Origin: Planotetraspora phitsanulokensis
Lineage (GTDB): Bacteria > Actinomycetota > Actinomycetes > Streptosporangiales > Streptosporangiaceae
Length of the DNA stretch: 64,000 nucleotides
NCBI RefSeq assembly: GCF_016863295.1
Contig: NZ_BOOP01000039.1
Span: forward strand, 22,813 to 86,812
Direction of reading: 5' to 3'
Shown: in pieces, positions 54,410 to 62,540 of the stretch
How positions within the stretch are numbered: the stretch's first letter is position 1
Layout of the letters: the number at the start of each line of letters is the position of its first letter
Position numbers and translations under genes: made by a program
The notes under the pieces: model-generated
Database searches by the model: none
What the model was told of the DNA's origin: nothing
Seen by the model: only the letters and a program-made list of their open reading frames with translations

Positions 54410-55345
54410 ATGCGTGCGATCAGCCAGGACGCCCTGGGCGGTCCTGAGGTGCTGAAGGTGACGGACGTGGAGCGGCCGTCGCCGGGCCCGACCGAGGTGC
54501 TGGTGCGCGTGCACGCCGCCGGGCTCAATCCGACCGACTGGAAGCACCGCGCCACGGGCGGGCTGCTGGGCAAGCCGCCGTTCGTGCTCGGATGGGACGT
54601 CTCCGGTGTCGTCGAGTCCGTCGGCCTCGGGACGACGCTGTACAAGCCGGGCGACGAAGTGTTCGGCATGCTGCGCTACCCGTACGGCCACGGCGCCTTC
54701 GCCGAGTACGTGGCCGCGCCGGCCCGCACCTTCGCCCGCAAGCCCCGGAACGTCGACCATGTGCATGCGGCGGCGCTCCCGCTCGCGGCGTTGACCGCTT
54801 GGCAGGCCCTGACGGACACGGCCGGGGTGACGGCCGGGCAGCGGGTGCTCATCCATGCCGCCGCGGGCGGGGTCGGCCATCTGGCCGTACAGATCGCCAA
54901 GGCCCGGGGCGCGTATGTCATCGGCACCGCGAGCGCAGCGAAGCACGCGTTCCTGCGCGGCCTGGGAGCGGACGAGCTGATCGACTACCGGAGCGTGGAC
55001 TTCGCCGAGGCGGTCGAGGACGTCGACGTGGTGATCGACACCATGGGCGGCGATCACGGGCCGCGCTCTCTGCGCACCCTGCGCCGAGGCGGCGTCATCG
55101 TCTCGCTCGTCCTGTCCAACACGGACGCGGGCCTCGGGGCACAGGCCGAGGCACTGGGCGTCCGAGCCGAGTCGATGCTCGTCGAACCCGACCTCGCCGC
55201 TCTGAAGGCGATCGCCGCCCTCGTGGAGGCGGGCAGGCTCCGCGCCGAGATCGACACGGTGCTGCCACTGGAACAGGCGGCCAAGGCTCACGAACGCGGC
55301 GAGACGGGCCGCACGACCGGCAAGATCGTCCTCACCGTGCGATAG
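54410..55345 (+). CDS. Zinc-independent MDR-family NADP-dependent oxidoreductase (quinone reductase-like)
   Basis: 311 residues. GroES-like N-terminal domain (VRVHAAGLNPTDWKHRATGG, LGWDVSGVVESVG), then the NADPH-binding Rossmann domain GQRVLIHAAAGGVGHLAVQIAKARGAYVIGTASAAKHAFLRGLGADELIDYRS. There is no zinc Cys cluster, as in quinone oxidoreductases. It starts 9 bases after the Ppx stop and is probably co-transcribed. Electron-donor role inferred from family. Confidence 0.93.
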   Translation: MRAISQDALGGPEVLKVTDVERPSPGPTEVLVRVHAAGLNPTDWKHRATGGLLGKPPFVLGWDVSGVVESVGLGTTLYKPGDEVFGMLRYPYGHGAFAEYVAAPARTFARKPRNVDHVHAAALPLAALTAWQALTDTAGVTAGQRVLIHAAAGGVGHLAVQIAKARGAYVIGTASAAKHAFLRGLGADELIDYRSVDFAEAVEDVDVVIDTMGGDHGPRSLRTLRRGGVIVSLVLSNTDAGLGAQAEALGVRAESMLVEPDLAALKAIAALVEAGRLRAEIDTVLPLEQAAKAHERGETGRTTGKIVLTVR

Positions 55346-55357
55346 GCCGGGAAGTGT

Positions 55358-56284
55358 TCAGCGCGGATGATCCGTCGGCCAGGATGCGACGACGAGACGC
55401 ACCGAGTTCTTGTTGTGGCCGCCGAACGCCTCGTGCACGTACCAGGTGTCGAGGACGCTCACGGGCTGGAGAACATGCTCGGTGTAATCCCAGCCGGCGA
55501 AGTCATGAGGAATGGGCTCAGGAGGGGCCTCAAGGTACGACTCGACTGTGGCGTTTCGCTGCTGCAGCATGCGCTTCACCTCGGCAACCGGCCGGTTCGC
55601 CAGATCCACCCCCTCCAGAACCTCACCGTGAGCCGTCGGATCGCCCGCGACTTCGTACCGCTCGCCAGGCCGGGCCGCGCGACCAAAGATGATCTCGACC
55701 GGGCTGTGGAGGCCGACGGGAATGCTTACTCCCGCCATGCACCACATGTTGCCGCAGTCCGTGCCCTCGATCTTCTTGATCCACTCGCTGCCGTGCTCAT
55801 CCTTGATCTCGAATCCATCGGGGCGGTAGTTGGTGCTCCTTCCAGGAGAGGAGATGGAGATCATCGTGCCGACGAGACTCGGCGATGAGGGCACCATCTG
55901 CAGGTCGACGTTCAGGCCGTGCGCGGCGAAATCTTCGCGGTAGCGCCGGGGGTCGGCGTCAGGGTCCACGATCCGGACATCGATGTGGTCGCCGTTCTTG
56001 GCGAACGCCAGTGCTTTGGCCGGTCCCAGAGTGATCGGGCCGACGTCGCCGGGCCGCATGACGATCGGCAGGACGAGCGCCGCCCCCACCAATACGGCGG
56101 TGACGGGGATCAGCGTGAGCGACTGTCTGCGGGACCATCGCCGCTTTGCCGTCTGAGGGGCCCGAGTGGTGTCGCCGACGATGTCGTTCAGGGCGTCGGA
56201 CAGCACCACCGGGTCCACGCGTACGTGACTGGCTGGATCGTGTGCCTGGAACAGGCTCGTGAGCTGCTTGAGATCGCTGGTCAT
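55358..56284 (-). CDS. Single-TM protein coupled to an ECF sigma factor (possible anti-sigma)
   Basis: 308 residues with a cytoplasmic N-terminal part of about 52 residues, one membrane helix (SLTLIPVTAVLVGAALVLPIVM) and a large external domain. The external part contains a Cys pair (DCGNMWC) and a region EVLEGVDLANRPVAEVKRMLQQRNATVESYL that recalls PASTA-like repeats. It overlaps the sigma gene by ATGA, the usual arrangement of sigma and anti-sigma genes, but no ZAS zinc-binding His-Cys motif is present. The function is therefore inferred only from position and topology. Confidence 0.75.
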   Translation of the reverse strand: MTSDLKQLTSLFQAHDPASHVRVDPVVLSDALNDIVGDTTRAPQTAKRRWSRRQSLTLIPVTAVLVGAALVLPIVMRPGDVGPITLGPAKALAFAKNGDHIDVRIVDPDADPRRYREDFAAHGLNVDLQMVPSSPSLVGTMISISSPGRSTNYRPDGFEIKDEHGSEWIKKIEGTDCGNMWCMAGVSIPVGLHSPVEIIFGRAARPGERYEVAGDPTAHGEVLEGVDLANRPVAEVKRMLQQRNATVESYLEAPPEPIPHDFAGWDYTEHVLQPVSVLDTWYVHEAFGGHNKNSVRLVVASWPTDHPR

Positions 56285-56820
56285 ATGACGCTCCTCCCGA
56301 AGGACGGCTGCCGGTCGGCGATGGGCTGCGACTCCTCCACGAGTAGGTGCCGTAGTCGTTTACGTATGCGGTGCAAGCGCATCGCGGCCGTCGACCTGGA
56401 ACAGCCCACGACCGCTGCGGCCTGGCGGAGATCGAGCCCTTCCCAGGACATCAACAACACCAACTCCCGATCGCCGTCGCTCAAGCTGTTCAGCGCGGCC
56501 AGCGCCGCTTGACGAGCGGCGAAGGTGCCCGCGTGGTCCTCTTCGGCACCATTTCGCGTCACGTCGTCGCTCAGTGAGTCGACGAGCGCATCTCGCCGGT
56601 TGTCCCGCCTGATCAAGTTCAACGTGAGATTCCGGGCAGTCGTGTACAGCCAGGGCAAGGGCTGATCGTGCGGGAACCTGTCGTATTTCTCCCAGGCGAC
56701 CCTGAACGTCTCGGCCGCTACGTCCGGAGCGTCTGCGGGACCGACCCGCCGCCACGCATATCGCAGAACCGACTCGTAGTGCTCTTGGAACATGCTGGTG
56801 AATCCGGCCTCATCACTCAC
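56281..56820 (-). CDS. ECF-type RNA polymerase sigma factor
   Basis: 179 residues from GTG 56820. Region 2: FTSMFQEHYESVLRYAWRRVGPADAPDVAAETFRVAWEKYDRFP; region 4: LSDGDRELVLLMSWEGLDLRQAAAVVGCSRSTAAMRLHRIRKRLRHLL. A standard extracytoplasmic-function sigma. It is coupled to a single-TM protein. The 230-base region upstream contains no gene; a promoter there probably drives both. Confidence 0.93.
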   Translation of the reverse strand: MSDEAGFTSMFQEHYESVLRYAWRRVGPADAPDVAAETFRVAWEKYDRFPHDQPLPWLYTTARNLTLNLIRRDNRRDALVDSLSDDVTRNGAEEDHAGTFAARQAALAALNSLSDGDRELVLLMSWEGLDLRQAAAVVGCSRSTAAMRLHRIRKRLRHLLVEESQPIADRQPSFGRSVI

Positions 56821-57050
56821 GCCCCATCCCCTCTTCAGCGTCGCGACGCACTTTGCGCATCCACCTGGTAGATGTCGCGACTCCGCCAGATATCACCCGC
56901 CGACGGCAAGATGTCGGTGATGTGATGATCCGATCCGGCAAGCGGACGAGACCTGCACGGAACCGAGTCTCCAACTCCCCGAGCGCGGGGCACACGCGGC
57001 CGAACCAGACAGGTGATCGCGATCATGCGATCGGTGGCCGAGATCCTTCG

Positions 57051-57914
57051 TCAGGGCCGGAGCGTCTCCGCCGCGTCCACCCAGGCGGTGACGTCGGCCG
57101 CGTCCAGGTGGCGGATCGACCAGTCCACCAGCCGCAGGCTCATGTGAGCCCAGCACGCCCGCACCACCTCCTCGGCCGCGGAGCCGGCCAGGATCTCGTC
57201 GAGCCTCCGGCCCAACTCGGGCGCCCGCCGGGCGAGGTCGAAGCGGAGCGTGACCAGATCGAGGCATCCGTCGCCGCGGCTCACCCCGCCCCAGTCGACC
57301 ACTCCCGTGACCGTCCCCTCGGCATCCACCAGGACGTTCTCCGCGTGGAAGTCGAAATGAACAAGGTCGTCACCGTCTAGGTGGTCGGGCGCCGAGACGC
57401 CGACCTCCTCGATCTGCTCCAGCAGCCGGGCGGTGCGCCAGTCGTAGCGGGCCAGCGGCTCGTGCAGGCAGAATCCCGGACCGTCCTCCCGCAGGAACAG
57501 CGGCACAGGGCCGAGGCCGCCACGGCCGGCGAGCAGCCCGCGGCAACGGCGGTTCACCTCGATCATCGACTCGACCGTGCGCTCGCCGACGGCGATCGGG
57601 ACGGAGCCCGGCATCAGTTCCTGCACGACCGCCACCGCACGCGGGAGCTCCTCGACCAGCTCGTGGCGGGGAGCCGGGACGCCATTGGCGCGGGCCGTCT
57701 CGAGCAGTTCCCCGGCCTGCCGCACGTCTGATCCGCTGCCCGCCGCTTCCCAGGTCAGTACCGATCGGCGCGAGTCGGGCCAGCGGACGTAGGCGGCGCC
57801 CACCTGACCCCCGCGGCACATGCCGTCCTCGGTCAGGACGATGCCCGTCACCTCGGCGAGCTGCCGCAGGACGAGGCTGACGTCCAACCGTGCGACACGC
57901 GGAAACTCGGCCAC
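57051..57914 (-). CDS. Aminoglycoside phosphotransferase (APH)-fold kinase
   Basis: 287 residues from GTG 57914. Brenner-type loop HFDFHAENVLVD (HxDxxxxN) and the following metal-binding VVDWGGVSRGD (DxG-like) define the family, with ACWAHMSLRLVDWSIRHL at the C terminus. Such kinases phosphorylate small molecules or sugars; no antibiotic target can be told from sequence. It lies directly downstream of kdpD on the same strand, 31 bases away. Confidence 0.9.
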   Translation of the reverse strand: MAEFPRVARLDVSLVLRQLAEVTGIVLTEDGMCRGGQVGAAYVRWPDSRRSVLTWEAAGSGSDVRQAGELLETARANGVPAPRHELVEELPRAVAVVQELMPGSVPIAVGERTVESMIEVNRRCRGLLAGRGGLGPVPLFLREDGPGFCLHEPLARYDWRTARLLEQIEEVGVSAPDHLDGDDLVHFDFHAENVLVDAEGTVTGVVDWGGVSRGDGCLDLVTLRFDLARRAPELGRRLDEILAGSAAEEVVRACWAHMSLRLVDWSIRHLDAADVTAWVDAAETLRP

Positions 57915-57945
57915 GGCGTGAGGTTACACCGAGGCTTCGCCGGGC

Positions 57946-60513
57946 TCAGCTCACCTCGGAAGCCCGGTCACCCGACGACGTCGCCCGCGAGGAGACGGGC
58001 AGTGTGAGGATCATGGTGAGGCCGCCGCCCGGTGTCTCCTCCGGAACCAGCGTGCCGCCCATGGCCTCGGCCAGACCCCGCGAGAGAGCCAGGCCGAGAC
58101 CGACGCCGGTGTGGTCGTCCCGGTCGCCGAGACGCTCGAAGGGCAGGAAGACCCGGTCGTGCGCCTCCGGCGGGATGCCGGGGCCGCGGTCGATGACGCG
58201 GATCTCCACGTGGTCGCCGTACCGGCTCGCGGTGACCAGCACCTTCTCCTCCGGCGGGGTGTAGCGGACCGCGTTGGACAGGAGGTTGATCAGAACCCGT
58301 TCCAGCAGGGCCGGGTCGGCCACGACTTCGGGCAGCCCGGCGGCGACGTCTCCTTGGGCCCGATCCGCCTGCGGCCCCAGATCGTCGATCGCGCGGGGAA
58401 CGATCTCCTTCAGTGAGACCGGCTGGACGGATACCCCCAGCACGCCGGCCTGCAGCCGGCTCATGTCGAGCAGGTCGACCACCAGCCGGTCGAGTTTGGC
58501 CAGCGATTCGTCCGCGGTGGCCAGCAACTCGCCGCGTTCCTTCTCGCTCCACGCGACGTCGGTGGCGCCCAGGCTCTCCACCGCCGCTCTGGCCGACGCG
58601 AGAGGGGAACGCAGGTCGTGGCCGACCGCGGCGAGCAGTGCCGTACGCATCTTGTCCGCCTCGGCGAGGGGACGGACCTGCTCGGCCTCCTCCTCGAGCC
58701 GCTCCTGGCGGAGCGCGACCACGGCCTCGGCCGCGAACGCCTCGAGCACCCGGCGGTCGGAGGCGTCGAGCAGCCCGCGCGCCGCGAGCACGTGGGTGTC
58801 GTCGATGACCACGGCGGTGTCGGCCTCACCCGGGCACGCGCTCGGCGCGTTCCCGGAGCTCGCGGCGACACTCCAAGAGTCGGGGTCGGACTGGTCCCCG
58901 GGAATCGGTTCGGCCCCGGCCCGCCGTTCGAGCAGGGCGACCGACGTCAGCCCGAACGTCTCACGGAGCCGCGCGAGCAGGGACGGCAGAGCCGCGTCTC
59001 CCCGGAGCACGTGCCCGGCGAGGGTGGACAACACTTCGGCGTCCGCGCCGGCCCGCGCGGCCTCGCGGGTACGGCGAGCCGCCAGGTCGACGACGCTGCT
59101 GACCGAGACGGCGACCAGCACGTAGATCGCCAGTGCGAGCAGGTTCTGCGGATCGGCGACGGTGAACTCGTCGACGGGCGGCGTGAAGAAGTAGTTGAGC
59201 AGCAGGAATCCGGCCACGGCGGAGGCGACGGCCGGCCACATGCCGCCCACCAGGGCGACGGCGACGACCGCGACGAGGAACAGCAGGATGTCGATGGGCA
59301 GCGACAGGCTGTCCCGCATCGGCCGCAGCACGGCGGTGAGCGCGGGCAGTCCCGCGGCGGCCAGCGCCCACCCGGAAAGCCGCCGCCTGCGAGTGAGCGC
59401 CGCCCGGGACTTCGAAGGACGGCGCCTGCCCTTCCTGATCTCCTCGTGAGTGACCATGTGCACATCGATCGATCCGGAGCGGGCGGTCGTCGTCACGCCG
59501 ACGCCGCGGGCCAGCAACTGGGCGAACCGTCCTCTCCGGGACGCGCCGAGCACGAGCTGCGTGGCGTTGACGCCGCGGGCGAAGTCCAGCAGCGCGCGGG
59601 GTACGTCGTCGCCGACGACCTGGTGGTAGGTGCCTCCCAGACTCTCGACCAGCGTGCGCTGGCGGGCCGTACCGGCGGGATCTCCCCCGACCAGGCCGTC
59701 GGCCCGGGTGACATGGAGGGCGAGCAGATCCGCGCCCTTGCTGCGGGCGGCGATGCGGGCCGCCCGCCGGATCAACGTGTCGCCCTCCGGCCCGCCGCTC
59801 AGCGCCACCACGACGCGCTCACGCGCCTCCCAGGTCCCGGCGATGCCGTGATCGGCCCGGTACCGGTCGAGCTGTTCGTCGACCTTGCCCGCCACCCAGA
59901 GCAGCGCGAGCTCACGCAGGGCGGTCAGGTTGCCGACGCGGAAGTAGTTCGACAGGGCGGCGTCGACCTTCTCCGGCGGGTAGACATTGCCGTGCGCCAT
60001 CCGGCGGAGCAACGCCTCGGGCGACATGTCGACCAGTTCAATCTGATCGGCTCGCCGTACCACCTCGTCGGGCACGGTCTCCCGCTGTGGAATGCCGGTG
60101 ATCTGCCGGACGACGTCGTTGAGCGACTCCAGGTGCTGGATGTTGACCGTGGAGATCACGTCGATCCCGGCGTCCAGGATTTCGTCGATGTCCTGCCAGC
60201 GCTTGGCATTGCGCGAGCCCGGCACATTCGTGTGAGCGAGCTCGTCCACGAGGGCGATCCTCGGCCTGCGCGCGATGACCGCGTCGACGTCGAGCTCGGT
60301 GAAGGTCGCCCCCCGGTAGACCAGCGTCCGCCGGGGGATGACCTCCAGGCCTTCGAGCAGCGCGGCCGTGCGGCTGCGGCCGTGGGTCTCGACGAACCCC
60401 ACGACGACGTCCCGTCCGCGCTCCCGCCCCCGGCGGCCCTCGCAGAGCATCGCGTACGTCTTGCCGACACCCGGTGCCGCTCCCAGGTAGACCCGCAGGC
60501 GCCCGCGCGTCAT
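57946..60513 (-). CDS. kdpD: KdpD osmosensitive K+ sensor histidine kinase
   Basis: 855 residues from ATG 60513 (AAGGGG upstream). N-terminal KdpD domain with Walker A GAAPGVGKTYAML and the Walker B-like RIALVDELAHTNVPGSRNAKRWQDIDEILDAGIDVISTVNIQHLESL; a universal-stress-protein domain (VVVALSGGPEGDTLIRRAARIAARSKGADLLALHV); four membrane segments near 430-510; a GAF domain; HisKA with H-box VGHDLRSPLASARAAVESLG; N-box LINLLSNAVRYTPPEEKVLV, G1 DRGPGIPP, G2 GVGLGLAL. Divergent from kdpFAB. No kdpE response regulator follows; an APH-fold kinase gene is there instead, so KdpE is encoded elsewhere. Confidence 0.96.
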   Translation of the reverse strand: MTRGRLRVYLGAAPGVGKTYAMLCEGRRGRERGRDVVVGFVETHGRSRTAALLEGLEVIPRRTLVYRGATFTELDVDAVIARRPRIALVDELAHTNVPGSRNAKRWQDIDEILDAGIDVISTVNIQHLESLNDVVRQITGIPQRETVPDEVVRRADQIELVDMSPEALLRRMAHGNVYPPEKVDAALSNYFRVGNLTALRELALLWVAGKVDEQLDRYRADHGIAGTWEARERVVVALSGGPEGDTLIRRAARIAARSKGADLLALHVTRADGLVGGDPAGTARQRTLVESLGGTYHQVVGDDVPRALLDFARGVNATQLVLGASRRGRFAQLLARGVGVTTTARSGSIDVHMVTHEEIRKGRRRPSKSRAALTRRRRLSGWALAAAGLPALTAVLRPMRDSLSLPIDILLFLVAVVAVALVGGMWPAVASAVAGFLLLNYFFTPPVDEFTVADPQNLLALAIYVLVAVSVSSVVDLAARRTREAARAGADAEVLSTLAGHVLRGDAALPSLLARLRETFGLTSVALLERRAGAEPIPGDQSDPDSWSVAASSGNAPSACPGEADTAVVIDDTHVLAARGLLDASDRRVLEAFAAEAVVALRQERLEEEAEQVRPLAEADKMRTALLAAVGHDLRSPLASARAAVESLGATDVAWSEKERGELLATADESLAKLDRLVVDLLDMSRLQAGVLGVSVQPVSLKEIVPRAIDDLGPQADRAQGDVAAGLPEVVADPALLERVLINLLSNAVRYTPPEEKVLVTASRYGDHVEIRVIDRGPGIPPEAHDRVFLPFERLGDRDDHTGVGLGLALSRGLAEAMGGTLVPEETPGGGLTMILTLPVSSRATSSGDRASEVS

Positions 60514-60684
60514 CCGGCCCACCCCTTCAAGCTTCTCGATCGAATTCCACGTCGCCGACCCGGCCTCGATGAGCGCCTCTCTCTTTTGGTCTACCACGCG
60601 GGGAGAACTCGCACGCTCCCGCGCGAACGCGCGGAAAGCGGTCCTCGCCGACCTTCGCGCTCCGGGCGCGGCGGGGACCGGGCT

Positions 60685-60712
60685 TTGACGCACGGTGACA
60701 TGGGGATACAGA
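60685..60712 (+). promoter_or_regulatory. Candidate promoter of the kdpFAB operon
   Basis: TTGACG (60685-60690), 16-base spacer, TACAGA (60707-60712), 76 bases upstream of the kdpF start in the 275-base space between kdpD and kdpF. The only good sigma70-type pair seen there. No obvious KdpE site or c-di-AMP riboswitch was visible. Confidence 0.45.
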
Positions 60713-60788
60713 AAGTGACCACGTCCCGGAGCGCAACCCGCCGACACGGCGATCTTCTTCCTGTCCATCTGAAGGCGGTCGAGCGGTC

Positions 60789-60878
60789 TTGAGCGTTGAG
60801 AACCTCGTCGGACTCGTCCTGGCCGCCTCGGTCGTGGTCTTCCTGGTCGCGGCCCTGCTGTTCCCGGAGCGCTTCTAG
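60789..60878 (+). CDS. kdpF: KdpF, small subunit of the K+-transporting ATPase
   Basis: 29 residues from TTG 60789: the core ENLVGLVLAASVVVFLVAAL forms one membrane helix and the end is LFPERF, the KdpF signature. It stabilises the KdpFABC complex. The TAG stop is immediately followed by the kdpA ATG. TTG is used as the start because it gives the standard N terminus SVENLVGL. Confidence 0.88.
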   Translation: MSVENLVGLVLAASVVVFLVAALLFPERF

Positions 60879-62540
60879 ATGAGCGCGACGGCGGCGGCGA
60901 TCCTGTTCACCGGGTCCCTGGTGATCGCACTGGCCCTCGCCTACCGGCCGCTGGGCGACTACATGTACCGGGTCTACACCGCCACCCGGCAGTCGCGGGT
61001 CGAGCGCGGCGTCTACCGGGTGATCGGCATCAGGGCGGACGCCGAGCAGACGTGGAGCGCGTACGCCCGCAGCGTCCTCGCGTTCTCGGTGGTGTCCGTC
61101 CTGTTCCTGTACGGCTTCCAGCGGCTGCAGGGCCTTCTCCCCCTCAGCCTCGGGTTCGGGCCCGTCGTGCCGCACCAGGCGTGGAACACCGCGATCAGCT
61201 TCGTCACGAACACGAACTGGCAGTCGTACTCCGGCGAGTCCACCATGGGGCACCTGGTCCAGATGGCCGGTCTCGCCGTGCAGAACTTCGCGTCCGCCGC
61301 CGTGGGAATGGCCATCGCGATGGCGCTGGTCCGCGGATTCGCCCGCAAGAAGACCGAGCACGTCGGCAACTTCTGGGTGGACCTGATCCGCGGCGTCCTT
61401 CGAATCCTGCTGCCCCTCGCCTTCGCCGGCGCGATCATCCTGATCATCGGCGGAGCGGTGCAGAACTTCCGTCACCCGTACGCGATCACGACCCTGGCCG
61501 GCGCCGAGCAGGTCATGACGGGCGGCCCGGTGGCCGGCCAGGAGGCCATCAAGGAACTGGGCACCAACGGCGGCGGCTTCTACAACGCCAACTCGGCCCA
61601 TCCGTTCGAGAACCCGACGCCGTGGACGAACTGGTTCGAGATCTTCCTGCTCCTCGTCATCAGCGTCAGCCTCCCCCGCACGTTCGGCCGGATTGTCGGC
61701 AGCAACAGGCAGGGCTACGCGATCGTCTCGGTGATGGCGACGCTGGCGATCATCAGCCTGACGTTGATCACGACGTTCCAGCTCCGCCATCACGGCACGG
61801 TGCCGACCGCGGTCGGCTCGTCCATGGAGGGCGTGGAGAGCCGCTTCGGGGTGGCCGATTCCGCGGCGTTCGCCGGCGCGACCACGCTGAGCTCGACCGG
61901 GGCGGTGGACTCCGCCCACGATTCCTACACGAGCCTCGGCGGCATGATCGCCATGTTCAACATGATGCTGGGCGAGGTCGCCCCGGGCGGCACCGGCTCG
62001 GGCCTGTACGGCATGCTCGTCCTCGCGGTGATCACGGTGTTCGTGGCCGGGCTGATGGTCGGGCGAACACCGGAGTATCTCGGCAAGAAGATCGGCAGCC
62101 GGGAGATCAAGCTCGCGGCCTCCTACTTCCTCATCACCCCGATCTGCGTCCTCGTCGGGACGGCGGTCGCCATGGCGGGCGGCTGGGGGCGTGACGGGAT
62201 GCTGAACACCGGTCCCCACGGGCTCTCCGAGGTGCTCTACGCCTTCACCTCGGCGTCGAACAACAACGGCTCCGCGTTCGCCGGCCTCACGGCGAGCACC
62301 CCGTTCTACGACACGGCGCTCGGCCTGGCCATGGCCTTCGGGCGTTTCGTCCCCATGGTCATCATTCTCGCGCTGGCCGGGGCGCTCGCCCGGCAGGGAC
62401 GGATACCGGTGTCCGAGGGCACACTGCCGACCTACCGGCCGCAGTTCGTCGGGATGGTGGTCGGCGTCGCGGTGATCCTGGTCGCTCTCACCTTCCTTCC
62501 CGCGCTCGCCCTCGGACCTCTGGCCGAAGGGATCCGCTGA
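60879..62540 (+). CDS. kdpA: KdpA, K+-binding channel-like subunit of the potassium ATPase
   Basis: 553 residues, about ten membrane segments. The four selectivity-filter repeats are visible: [30 protein letters not shown], a third around [24 protein letters not shown], and [13 protein letters not shown]. KdpA carries the channel-like K+ path of the high-affinity K+ pump. Starts directly after kdpF and overlaps kdpB by one base (TGATG). Confidence 0.97.
   Translation: MSATAAAILFTGSLVIALALAYRPLGDYMYRVYTATRQSRVERGVYRVIGIRADAEQTWSAYARSVLAFSVVSVLFLYGFQRLQGLLPLSLGFGPVVPHQAWNTAISFVTNTNWQSYSGESTMGHLVQMAGLAVQNFASAAVGMAIAMALVRGFARKKTEHVGNFWVDLIRGVLRILLPLAFAGAIILIIGGAVQNFRHPYAITTLAGAEQVMTGGPVAGQEAIKELGTNGGGFYNANSAHPFENPTPWTNWFEIFLLLVISVSLPRTFGRIVGSNRQGYAIVSVMATLAIISLTLITTFQLRHHGTVPTAVGSSMEGVESRFGVADSAAFAGATTLSSTGAVDSAHDSYTSLGGMIAMFNMMLGEVAPGGTGSGLYGMLVLAVITVFVAGLMVGRTPEYLGKKIGSREIKLAASYFLITPICVLVGTAVAMAGGWGRDGMLNTGPHGLSEVLYAFTSASNNNGSAFAGLTASTPFYDTALGLAMAFGRFVPMVIILALAGALARQGRIPVSEGTLPTYRPQFVGMVVGVAVILVALTFLPALALGPLAEGIR

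Noticed and set aside
60514..60768. 85-residue N-terminal extension of KdpD
   Set aside because: Low-complexity Arg/Ala sequence; KdpD proteins start just before the Walker A region, and ATG 60513 has a ribosome site.
60514..60788. c-di-AMP riboswitch before kdp
   Set aside because: None of the conserved blocks of that riboswitch was recognised; only a promoter-like pair is present.
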